In this document: in pieces, positions 1 through 5,340 of the stretch
Numbering within the stretch: the stretch's first letter is position 1
Layout of the letters: the number at the start of each line of letters is the position of its first letter
From: Chryseobacterium sp.
GTDB taxonomy: Bacteria > Bacteroidota > Bacteroidia > Flavobacteriales > Weeksellaceae
Length of the DNA: 5,340 bases
Assembly (NCBI GenBank): GCA_003852805.1
Contig: RDDY01000183.1
Location: forward strand, 1-5,340
Reading direction: 5' to 3'
Program-made: the position numbers and the translations under genes
Notes under the pieces: generated by a model
Told to the model about the DNA's origin: nothing
Databases searched by the model: none
Seen by the model: the letters and a program-made list of their open reading frames with translations, nothing else

Positions 1-1868
1 ACTTCTTTCAACGTTACGCCGTTGGCAGTAAGGTTTACGCGTGAACCGTTCAACTGCATTCTTCCGTTCAGATCATTTTTCAGACCCAGACGCTCGGCAT
101 CCGCAGGAGAAATCGTCAGGTAATTGTCCCAAGAAAGTCGGGAAATAGGATCGGGCAACTCTTGCAGCCAAGGGTTGTTGGCTTGGGTACCGTCGCCCAT
201 TGACGGTTTCAGGTTCAGCACCAGTTCCATCTCAGACGGACGGAAAGCCTGCAATTCTGCGATGGCTCTTCCGGCATCGCCTCCTGCATATGCCAAGCCT
301 GCGCCTGCGCCGGTAGAAACAAAACCGTTGTATAAAGCTTGATTGAAAGACTGTCCGCCGATCATGGTGGCGGCATTGGCTTTCAGATAATCATAATAGT
401 TGTTGGCTTCGCTGCCTTTGCCGTTGATCCATACCAACAGAGATTCTTCCGCTTGGCGAGATTTGTAAATCTTCTGAATCGTCGGCTGCATCAGCATATA
501 GGCGCCCGTTTCAGGCATCAGGTCGCCCCAAGCTTCGAGCCAGTGAGTTACCGGAATAACCGCCTTTGCTGTTTTCGCCAATTCGTTATACTTGTCGGCG
601 AAGCTGATCAGATACGGAACGCGCTCGAACAAAGGCTTCAGTTGAGCCGCTTGACGAGAAGAGTAGAACGGATCGATATTGTTGGCAATCAAAACGCCTA
701 CCTGTCCGCCTTGCAGCCAGCTCAGGAATTCATTGTAACGCGCACCATCAAATTCTTTGGTGTAGTTTGCTCTTCCGGTGAAGGCATTCGACCCCAGTCG
801 TTGGTTGATCAAGTGTGCGAGAACTTGCGCACCGCGCGAGCCGTCGGCAAACACCACAGCATTGGCGCCTTTCGCTTGCAATTCTTTCACAATGCCGGCC
901 GCCACTTGGTTTGACGTTCCGCCGTTTAAGCCGTTGTACACCTCTACCAAGGTCTTATAAACCTCGGATGGCTTTTGCATGAAACGAGTATCGGCATTTG
1001 CACCGGTCATAGACAGGTTGGATTCTACCTGAATGTGACGAAGCATGTTCGGCCCCGGAACGCGTGCATCTGCGTAGGAAGCCTCCAGTCCGCCACCGTT
1101 ATAGTCTCCCAAGAAATCTGCTTGGAAAGAAACCACCAATTGCGTATTGCTCAGGTCGTAGACCGGCAAGGCTCTGGTACCGAAAACCTCTTGCGCAGCA
1201 TCCAGCGCAGCCGCGTACGGATACGCATCATAGGTTATCAGTTCGGCCGCAGGATATTTTGCTTTGAAATCAGCAAACAGTTTTTTGAATGTAGGGCTGG
1301 GCAGTGAGTGCGACAGAACCACAATTCTCTTGTTGGCCGCCTGAGCTTCGCCCAAACCTTTGAGAACATAATCGTCCAGCGCATCAAAAGTGCTGTCTTT
1401 GCCGTTCAGTTTTGGTTGCTTCAGTTTATCGTTATCGTAAAGCGACAGAACGCTCGCTTGGATACGAGAGCTGTTTCGTCCCAATGCTCCTGCTGCCGGG
1501 TTTGCTTCGATCTTTATAGGACGGCCTTCGCGTGTTTTCACCAAAACGCCTGAGAAGTCAAAGCCGTCAAAAAGGGTCGTCGCATAGTAATTCGGTATGC
1601 CCGGAATAATCTCATGCGGCTTGACAACGTAAGGAATGGTCTTGATTACCGGTGCCTCACAAGCGGCCAAGGTTACGGCTGCGGTGGAAAACCCCAAGAG
1701 CTTTAAGAAATCTCTGCGCGAGGTAGATGAGTTGTTCATCTTTTCCTCGTCGCCCAAAAATTCATCTACCGGCAGTTCTTCGGCGAATTCCTTTTGGGCC
1801 AGCTTTGCATTGAGCGACTGGTCCTTTAATTCGTGAATACTTCTGAAATGTATTTTGTTTGAAGCCAT
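1..1868 (-). CDS. actB: ActB, MoCo/Fe-S-like subunit of alternative complex III (3' end outside window)
   Basis: Partial gene: 622 codons from the ATG at 1868 stay open to the left edge. ActB is the large periplasmic subunit of the quinol-oxidising alternative complex III and relays electrons from the membrane quinol site to ActA. Residues 1-45 resemble the extended N-terminus of MoCo/4Fe-4S proteins with a displaced Tat signal (FRSIHELKD near 8-16). A Tat motif, SRRDFLK, is at 50-56 and is followed by a hydrophobic stretch and LAAC at 67-70. From residue 71 it reads as a molybdopterin-oxidoreductase-like fold, with GVLVKTREGRPIKIE at 107-121, VESNLSMTGANAD at 281-293, LIANNIDPFYS at 393-403 and PETGAYMLMQPT at 452-463. 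Cys70 is the only cysteine in the visible part, so no cluster motif or cysteine ligand for a metal is present. This fits ActB, whose MoCo-like half is known to lack the cofactor and whose iron-sulfur clusters lie in the C-terminal part, here missing. Met44 is an alternative start, but the conserved extension favours 1868. It follows actA by 24 bases, as in known act operons. Confidence 0.93.
   Translation of the reverse strand, partial: MASNKIHFRSIHELKDQSLNAKLAQKEFAEELPVDEFLGDEEKMNNSSTSRRDFLKLLGFSTAAVTLAACEAPVIKTIPYVVKPHEIIPGIPNYYATTLFDGFDFSGVLVKTREGRPIKIEANPAAGALGRNSSRIQASVLSLYDNDKLKQPKLNGKDSTFDALDDYVLKGLGEAQAANKRIVVLSHSLPSPTFKKLFADFKAKYPAAELITYDAYPYAAALDAAQEVFGTRALPVYDLSNTQLVVSFQADFLGDYNGGGLEASYADARVPGPNMLRHIQVESNLSMTGANADTRFMQKPSEVYKTLVEVYNGLNGGTSNQVAAGIVKELQAKGANAVVFADGSRGAQVLAHLINQRLGSNAFTGRANYTKEFDGARYNEFLSWLQGGQVGVLIANNIDPFYSSRQAAQLKPLFERVPYLISFADKYNELAKTAKAVIPVTHWLEAWGDLMPETGAYMLMQPTIQKIYKSRQAEESLLVWINGKGSEANNYYDYLKANAATMIGGQSFNQALYNGFVSTGAGAGLAYAGGDAGRAIAELQAFRPSEMELVLNLKPSMGDGTQANNPWLQELPDPISRLSWDNYLTISPADAERLGLKNDLNGRMQLNGSRVNLTANGVTLKE
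1659..1721 (-). other. Tat motif plus lipobox within ActB
   Basis: This segment encodes ActB residues 50-70: the twin-arginine consensus SRRDFLK (Arg51, Arg52), a hydrophobic stretch, and TLAAC ending at Cys70. The combination predicts folded export by Tat, cleavage before Cys70 and lipid attachment there. The signal sits about 50 residues inside the protein, as is known for extended-Tat MoCo proteins. From memory, a Flavobacterium alternative complex III structure shows lipidated N-terminal cysteines on some subunits; I cannot verify the subunit here. Processing of this protein is inferred. Confidence 0.72.
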
Positions 1869-1892
1869 TTGATACTTCTGATTTTCGTTTGA

Positions 1893-3269
1893 TTAATAAT
1901 GACATTTACCACACTCGATACCACCGATGGCGTCAACAGTAATCTTGGTGCCTTCACCGTACTGCTTCTTCAGCTTCTCGTGCAGCTTCTCGAAATACTC
2001 TTTGTTGTAAGTATTGTTCATGTCTACTTCTGTGGTTCTGTGACACTCTATACACCAGCCCATGGTAAAGTCATTGGCCATACGCACCACATTCATGGTA
2101 TCTATCTTGCCGTGGCAAGCCTTACACACCACATCGATCTGGTCGTTAGGGTTCTTCTTGTTGAATGAATTGATAATTGCCTGCTCACCGGCTACAACGT
2201 GCTGAGAGTGGTTGAAGTAAACAAAGTCAGGCATGTTGTGGATGCGCACCCACTCTACCGGCGTTTCTTTACCCGGTATGTACTGCTGCTTGCTTTCATC
2301 CCAGCCTACGTGTGCGTAGATTTTCTTGATCTCGTTGGTATAATCTTCGCGCGTCATTCCCGGCTCCAGATATTCACCTGTATATTCTGAAATGCTGCGG
2401 TGACAATTCATACAAACGTTCATGGACGGGATCTCTGAGACCTTTCCGTACTTGGCACCCGAGTGGCAAAGCTGGCAGTCGATCTTGTTGATGCCCGCGT
2501 GAATCTTGTGCGAGAAGTAAATCGGTTGATCGGGTTTGTATCCGCGGTAAACACCGATGCCCATCAACCAGTTCCAAATACCGTAGGTGGCCAGAATGAC
2601 CAATACGCCCAGCAGCGCCTTGCCCACGTAGTTGTATTTTCTGTAAAGCTCGCTGAAAGATTTGATGCGCGTGGCATTCAGCTCGTTCAGCTCTTCATTT
2701 TGGTTTAGTTTTACAAGCTCTCTCAGTTTTACCAATACCCAAATCAGCAATCCTACGATGGCGAGAAGCGCAATGAGAACAATGGTGGATGTGTGCGTCT
2801 CGTTACCCACACTGCCGCCGGTGGCACCTGACGTATCGGTACCGGCTGCGGCGCCTTCAGCAGCCTTCGGCTCTTCTGTCGGCGGGTTGGTGGTGTACGC
2901 CAAGATATCGTCGATGTCCTGATCCGAGAGATTCGGGAACGGAGTCATCTCAACCTTGTTGTATTTCTCGAAAAGCTCATTGGCGTAGGCATCACCTGAT
3001 TCGCGCAACGCTTTGTTATCCTTTATCCAGCTGTGCAGCCACGCAACATCTTTTCCGGCTTCATCCTGCACACGTTGCACCACACCGGCCAATGGCGGCC
3101 CGATCACTTGCTTGTCCAGCTGGTGACAGGCGGTACAATTAGCCTTGAACAGCTCCATGCCCTTTTGCGGGTCGCCCTGGGCCTCTTGCGCCGTGACATA
3201 AGCACCGGTTGACAGCAGTAAACTAAATGCAATCAGCCCTTTCTTGTAATGCTTTCTCCAATTAATCAT
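1893..3269 (-). CDS. actA: ActA, six-heme cytochrome c subunit of alternative complex III
   Basis: A complete 458-residue protein that receives electrons from ActB and passes them to a cytochrome c or terminal oxidase. It has a signal peptide at about 1-27 (cleavage probably near VTA-QE). A class I monoheme domain follows, with CTACH at 45-49 and Met108 (VEMTPF) as likely axial ligand. A Gly/Ala/Thr/Glu-rich linker spans about 131-160. Transmembrane helices lie at about 162-181 and 216-238, joined by a charged loop of about 35 residues predicted to be cytoplasmic. The C-terminal periplasmic domain carries five CxxCH sites, at 265, 286, 382, 406 and 453; the last ends one residue before the stop. 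Five hemes match the pentaheme ActA family, and the N-terminal monoheme domain is an additional module fused to it. The pentaheme domain contains two similar diheme modules (YFSHKIH at 251, YFNHSQH at 351). It is the first visible gene of a leftward operon and precedes actB by 24 bases. The ATG at 3269 is supported by the signal peptide directly behind it. Confidence 0.94.
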   Translation of the reverse strand: MINWRKHYKKGLIAFSLLLSTGAYVTAQEAQGDPQKGMELFKANCTACHQLDKQVIGPPLAGVVQRVQDEAGKDVAWLHSWIKDNKALRESGDAYANELFEKYNKVEMTPFPNLSDQDIDDILAYTTNPPTEEPKAAEGAAAGTDTSGATGGSVGNETHTSTIVLIALLAIVGLLIWVLVKLRELVKLNQNEELNELNATRIKSFSELYRKYNYVGKALLGVLVILATYGIWNWLMGIGVYRGYKPDQPIYFSHKIHAGINKIDCQLCHSGAKYGKVSEIPSMNVCMNCHRSISEYTGEYLEPGMTREDYTNEIKKIYAHVGWDESKQQYIPGKETPVEWVRIHNMPDFVYFNHSQHVVAGEQAIINSFNKKNPNDQIDVVCKACHGKIDTMNVVRMANDFTMGWCIECHRTTEVDMNNTYNKEYFEKLHEKLKKQYGEGTKITVDAIGGIECGKCHY

Positions 3270-3317
3270 TGAATTAATCTTGGGTTAATAATTCTTGATA
3301 CATATCATTCAATTGGG

Positions 3318-3325
3318 CAAAAATA
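3318..3325 (-). promoter_or_regulatory. Candidate -7 element for the act operon
   Basis: On the minus strand this reads TATTTTTG, a full match to the Bacteroidota sigma-A -7 consensus TAnnTTTG. It would place the transcript start near 3310 and give a leader of about 40 bases before the actA ATG at 3269. I find no good TTG -33 element 17-20 bases upstream; the nearest TTG is only about 11 bases away. In an AT-rich intergenic region such a match can occur by chance, so the call is moderate. Confidence 0.45.
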
Positions 3326-3351
3326 GCATTTTAACACAACATTAACGGAGC

Positions 3352-3370
3352 GGCCTTTCTGCTAAAGGTC
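3352..3370. other. Small hairpin in the divergent intergenic region
   Basis: An inverted repeat with arms GGCCTTT (3352-3358) and AAAGGTC (3364-3370) around a 5-base loop. The stem is 7 bp with one G-T mismatch (a G-U pair in RNA). It lies upstream of both candidate promoter elements, so it would not be in either predicted transcript and is better placed as a possible operator or a chance palindrome than as a terminator. Confidence 0.2.
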
Positions 3371-3430
3371 ATTTTCAACCAATTTATAACTGTTCTAAAT
3401 TACCGTGTGGCAAGCCGTTTAAAATTGTTT

Positions 3431-3438
3431 TACCTTTG
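3431..3438 (+). promoter_or_regulatory. -7 promoter element of the SPOR-domain gene
   Basis: TACCTTTG followed by CA, an exact match to the Bacteroidota -7 consensus TAnnTTTG. The transcript would start near 3443-3446, only about 11-14 bases before the ATG at 3457. No clear TTG -33 element is visible at the usual distance (around 3408-3411 the sequence is TGGC). The element overlaps a possible upstream TTG start at 3436 and so argues against it. Confidence 0.6.
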
Positions 3439-3456
3439 CAAAAATCTATTCTCGGT

Positions 3457-3996
3457 ATGAAATACGTGAAAATATTGCCGTTGTTTCTCAGCTTTTTTAT
3501 CTCCGTGACTCTCGGTGCACAAAATGTGGTAACCAAAACCGACAGTTTGGGGAACAACAGCGTCAGTTTCACGATGGACAACCGTCTGGCAAACCTCTTG
3601 GAAAGCCAAGTCTGTAAAACAAACGTTGGCACTTCCACAGCCGCAACGCAGGTACCGGACACACCGCCCCGCACATCTACAGGCAGCACAACAACCGCTC
3701 CGCGCGCAATGACCACGGCGGAAATCTGCGCGCGCAACCCCAAACTGATGGGCTTCAAAATCCAAGTAGCGGTAGTGAAAAGCCGTGAGGAAGCAAATAA
3801 AATAGGCTTGGCCGTCAGACAACGATTCCCGGGGCTAAGGGTGGAAATGGACGCCTTGCTCCGCCCCAACTATAAGGTATTGGCAGGCAGCTTCTTTACA
3901 AGAGAAAGCGGCTCGGCGGATCTTAGACAGGTACGCTCGGCGTATCCCGGCGCCATTTTGATTCCTTACAGAATTTTCTGTGCAGAAGCCAAATAA
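3457..3996 (+). CDS. Secreted SPOR-domain protein
   Basis: A protein of 179 residues. Residues 1-21 form a signal peptide (MKYVKILPLF, then a hydrophobic core) with likely cleavage at LGA-QN, the Ala/Gln junction common in Bacteroidota. Residues 22-60 are polar and unassigned, and about 57-85 are a Thr/Ser/Pro-rich linker. Residues about 99-174 look like a SPOR domain: FKIQVAVVKSREEANKI at 100-116, RQRFPGLRVEM at 121-131, NYKVLAGSFFTR at 138-149 and GAILIPYRI at 165-173, matching the family's paired pattern of 'IQ-hydrophobic, strand, helix' then 'YKV-x-G-x-F'. SPOR domains bind denuded peptidoglycan glycans, often at division sites, so a periplasmic wall-binding role is inferred. Cysteines are at 53, 91 and 175. 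The ATG at 3457 is chosen over TTG at 3436 because the promoter element lies across the latter and the signal peptide starts at 3457. It is divergent from actA and ends before a strong hairpin, so it appears to be a single-gene unit. Confidence 0.85.
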   Translation: MKYVKILPLFLSFFISVTLGAQNVVTKTDSLGNNSVSFTMDNRLANLLESQVCKTNVGTSTAATQVPDTPPRTSTGSTTTAPRAMTTAEICARNPKLMGFKIQVAVVKSREEANKIGLAVRQRFPGLRVEMDALLRPNYKVLAGSFFTRESGSADLRQVRSAYPGAILIPYRIFCAEAK

Positions 3997-4015
3997 GCTG
4001 CGCAACCAAAATAAC

Positions 4016-4051
4016 AAGGGCCGCATTCTGATGAATGCGGCCCTTATTTTT
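4016..4051. terminator. Perfect stem-loop terminator shared by converging genes
   Basis: Arms AAGGGCCGCATTC (4016-4028) and GAATGCGGCCCTT (4033-4045) pair perfectly over 13 bp around the loop TGAT. On the plus strand ATTTTT follows directly, giving an intrinsic terminator 19 bases after the SPOR gene stop. On the minus strand the downstream tract is GTTATTTTGG, a weaker U-run, so termination of the response-regulator transcript (stop at 4068) is plausible but less certain. Confidence 0.88.
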
Positions 4052-4067
4052 CAGCCTTTACAATCCG

Positions 4068-4754
4068 TCAGTTCTTCACCAACAGTCGGAAACCTTCGCC
4101 GTGAACGTTGATGATTTCCAAGCCTTCATCATCACGCAGCAGCTTACGCAGTTTTGCAATGTACACGTCCATACTCCGCGCGGTGAAATAGTTCTCTTTT
4201 TTCCAAATTTTTCTCAGTGCTAAATCGCGCGGCATAAAGTCGTTGCGGTGCAAGCACAACAGTTTCAGCAGTTCGTTTTCCTTCGGTGACAGTTTATATT
4301 CCTGATCGTGCACACGCAACTGCCGCAGCATGGAATCGAAGTAAATATTGCTGATCTTAAATTGCTCTTGTTCTTCGTCCTCAATATTGGTACTGCGTTG
4401 AAGTATCGCTTTAATCTTATAAAGCAAGAGCTCTGTATCAAAGGGCTTTGTGATGTAATCATCTGCACCGATCTGATAGCCTTTCAGGATATCTTCGCGA
4501 AGGTTCCTTGCCGTTAAGAAAATGATCGGTGTGTTTTTGTCGATTTTCTTTACATCTTCTGCCAGTGAGAAGCCGTCTTTCTTAGGCATCATCACATCGA
4601 AGATGCAGATATCGTAATCGTTCTCGGTAAATTCTTTCAGACCTTGCTCGCCATCGGTGGCTAAGGTTACATCAAAATTATTCATCGTGAGATAATCCTT
4701 CAGCACCGCGCCGAAACTCTGATCATCTTCTACGAGGAGGATTCTGTTATTCAT
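4068..4754 (-). CDS. OmpR-family response regulator (RprY-like)
   Basis: A complete 228-residue regulator. The receiver domain spans about 1-120: acidic Glu9-Asp10-Asp11 for Mg2+, phosphoacceptor Asp53 in IFDVMMPKKDGF, Thr81 (FLTAR) and Lys103 (TKPF), so all key residues are present. After a short acidic linker (NIEDEEQEQ, 123-131) comes a winged-helix DNA-binding domain, about 132-226. It has LSPKENELLKLL at 155-166, the recognition helix RSMDVYIAKLRKLL at 193-206 and the wing hairpin NVHGEGFRL at 216-224. The length is normal for the OmpR/PhoB class. The receiver sequence most resembles Bacteroides RprY from memory; target genes are unknown. It starts 25 bases after the kinase stop, so kinase and regulator are probably co-transcribed and form a cognate pair. 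The leader before the ATG is A-rich (AAAACCGAAAAACAAATAAT) with no Shine-Dalgarno sequence, usual for the phylum. It converges on the SPOR gene across a stem-loop. Confidence 0.93.
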   Translation of the reverse strand: MNNRILLVEDDQSFGAVLKDYLTMNNFDVTLATDGEQGLKEFTENDYDICIFDVMMPKKDGFSLAEDVKKIDKNTPIIFLTARNLREDILKGYQIGADDYITKPFDTELLLYKIKAILQRSTNIEDEEQEQFKISNIYFDSMLRQLRVHDQEYKLSPKENELLKLLCLHRNDFMPRDLALRKIWKKENYFTARSMDVYIAKLRKLLRDDEGLEIINVHGEGFRLLVKN

Positions 4755-4779
4755 ATTATTTGTTTTTCGGTTTTAAAGG

Positions 4780-5340
4780 TTAAACATTCATCGGCAGTTT
4801 TATGGTAAAAGTGCTGCCTTTGTCTTTAATGGAATCCACAAGAATCTGCCCGTGGTGCAGCTCTACAATTTTCTTTACATAAGAGAGACCAAGGCCTTGA
4901 CCTTTAACGTTATGGATGTTTCCCGTCTCTTCCCTAAAGAACTTTTCAAAAATCTTGTTCCGGTTTTCCGCTGCCATTCCCATGCCTTTATCGGCAATTT
5001 CCACTACGTAGTAATTCCCCTCGTTGCGTGTGGTAATGGTAATGTCGGGATGCTCGGGCGAATATTTGTTGGCGTTGTCCAACAGATTGACCAATGCGTT
5101 GGAAAGATGAAACTCGTCTACTTTAAAGGTATACTTCTCGGCATCGAGTTTCTCGGTAATCTTGCCGCCGCGCTCTTCTACAATCAGGCGAAATGATGCC
5201 GCTATGTCTTTTATAAGCTGTCGTACGTTGGCCGTTTTCAAGAAAAGCTTCATTTCGTTACGCTCCAGCTTTGACATGTTCAGCACATTTTCTACCTGCT
5301 TTTTCATCCGCAGATTTTCCTGTTTAATGAGCTGCGAGTA
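4780..5340 (-). CDS. Sensor histidine kinase, C-terminal part (5' end outside window)
   Basis: Partial gene: 186 codons are visible, and the frame is open through the right edge (first visible residues YSQLIKQENLR), so the ATG at 5307 is internal and not the start. Visible residues 1-30 are the end of the dimerisation helix pair after the phospho-accepting His (the H box itself lies outside). An ATP-binding HATPase domain follows: N box NALVNLLDNANKYSP at 81-95 (Asn89 the likely Mg2+ ligand), G1 box DKGMGM at 117-122, F box KIFEKFF at 129-135, and G2 box KGQGLGLSYVKKIVELHHG at 146-164. All catalytic boxes are intact. The protein ends with STFTIKLPMNV, the usual final strand. It would autophosphorylate and then phosphorylate the regulator encoded 25 bases downstream. 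The sensed signal and any membrane segments cannot be judged because the N-terminal region is missing. Confidence 0.92.
   Translation of the reverse strand, partial: YSQLIKQENLRMKKQVENVLNMSKLERNEMKLFLKTANVRQLIKDIAASFRLIVEERGGKITEKLDAEKYTFKVDEFHLSNALVNLLDNANKYSPEHPDITITTRNEGNYYVVEIADKGMGMAAENRNKIFEKFFREETGNIHNVKGQGLGLSYVKKIVELHHGQILVDSIKDKGSTFTIKLPMNV

Noticed and set aside
339..914. A 191-codon plus-strand open frame opposite actB
   Set aside because: It lies wholly antisense to a continuous, clearly recognisable ActB frame, its translation shows no domain or signal sequence, and it has no promoter-like element. It is a mirror of codon bias in the real gene.
1..1868. ActB as an active molybdopterin oxidoreductase (formate dehydrogenase or nitrate reductase type)
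   Set aside because: No cysteine, in particular no N-terminal Fe-S motif or metal-ligating Cys, is present in the visible catalytic-like domain, and the gene follows a multiheme actA. I saw no in-frame TGA that would indicate selenocysteine.
2789..3142. A 117-codon plus-strand open frame opposite actA
   Set aside because: It is antisense to the monoheme domain and linker of ActA. Its Arg/His/Cys-rich, low-quality translation is typical of a shadow frame.
1893..3269. ActA as a six-heme nitrite reductase or NrfH/NapC-type cytochrome
   Set aside because: The arrangement of a class I monoheme domain, two transmembrane helices, then a pentaheme domain, followed directly by actB, fits alternative complex III and not those families.
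3384..3869. A 161-codon minus-strand open frame opposite the SPOR gene
   Set aside because: The opposite strand encodes a signal peptide and a SPOR domain with its own promoter and terminator, while this frame gives a cysteine- and arginine-rich sequence without recognisable features.
4780..5307. A complete 175-residue ATPase-domain-only protein starting at the ATG at 5307
   Set aside because: The frame continues upstream without a stop to the window edge, and those residues (YSQLIKQENLR) fit the end of a kinase dimerisation domain. The ATG is internal to a larger kinase gene.

Overview
The window looks like chromosomal DNA from a member of the Bacteroidota. Three things point there: two matches to the Bacteroidota -7 promoter element (TAnnTTTG), start codons preceded by A-rich leaders with no clear Shine-Dalgarno sequence, and the protein families present (alternative complex III with a fused multiheme ActA, a SPOR-domain secreted protein, and an RprY-like response regulator with its kinase). 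I cannot assign a genus.

Layout, left to right. Positions 1-1868 (minus strand) hold the first 622 codons of actB, the large MoCo-like/iron-sulfur subunit of alternative complex III; the gene runs off the left edge. Positions 1893-3269 (minus) hold actA, a six-heme membrane-anchored cytochrome c, 24 bases upstream of actB. The two are the start of an act operon transcribed leftward. Positions 3270-3456 are a divergent intergenic region with one candidate promoter for each direction and a small hairpin. Positions 3457-3996 (plus) encode a secreted SPOR-domain protein. A perfect 13-bp stem-loop at 4016-4045 lies between this gene and the converging gene and could terminate both. Positions 4068-4754 (minus) encode an OmpR-family response regulator. 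Positions 4780-5340 (minus) hold the C-terminal part of its histidine kinase, which runs off the right edge. No stretch longer than about 190 bases lacks a gene.

How the genes work together. In alternative complex III, menaquinol is oxidised at the membrane, electrons pass through iron-sulfur clusters of ActB to the c-type hemes of ActA, and then to a soluble or tethered cytochrome c or directly to a terminal oxidase. The N-terminal monoheme domain of ActA, on a flexible linker, may be such a tethered carrier. The kinase and regulator form a two-component pair. Nothing in the sequence links them or the SPOR protein to respiration beyond proximity.

I found no wholly new system. The most informative details are the duplicated diheme module and tethered heme in ActA, the single cysteine of the visible ActB placed exactly at a lipobox after a Tat motif, and a promoter element that overrules an upstream TTG start for the SPOR gene. 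There are no RNA genes, mobile elements or CRISPR arrays that I can see.
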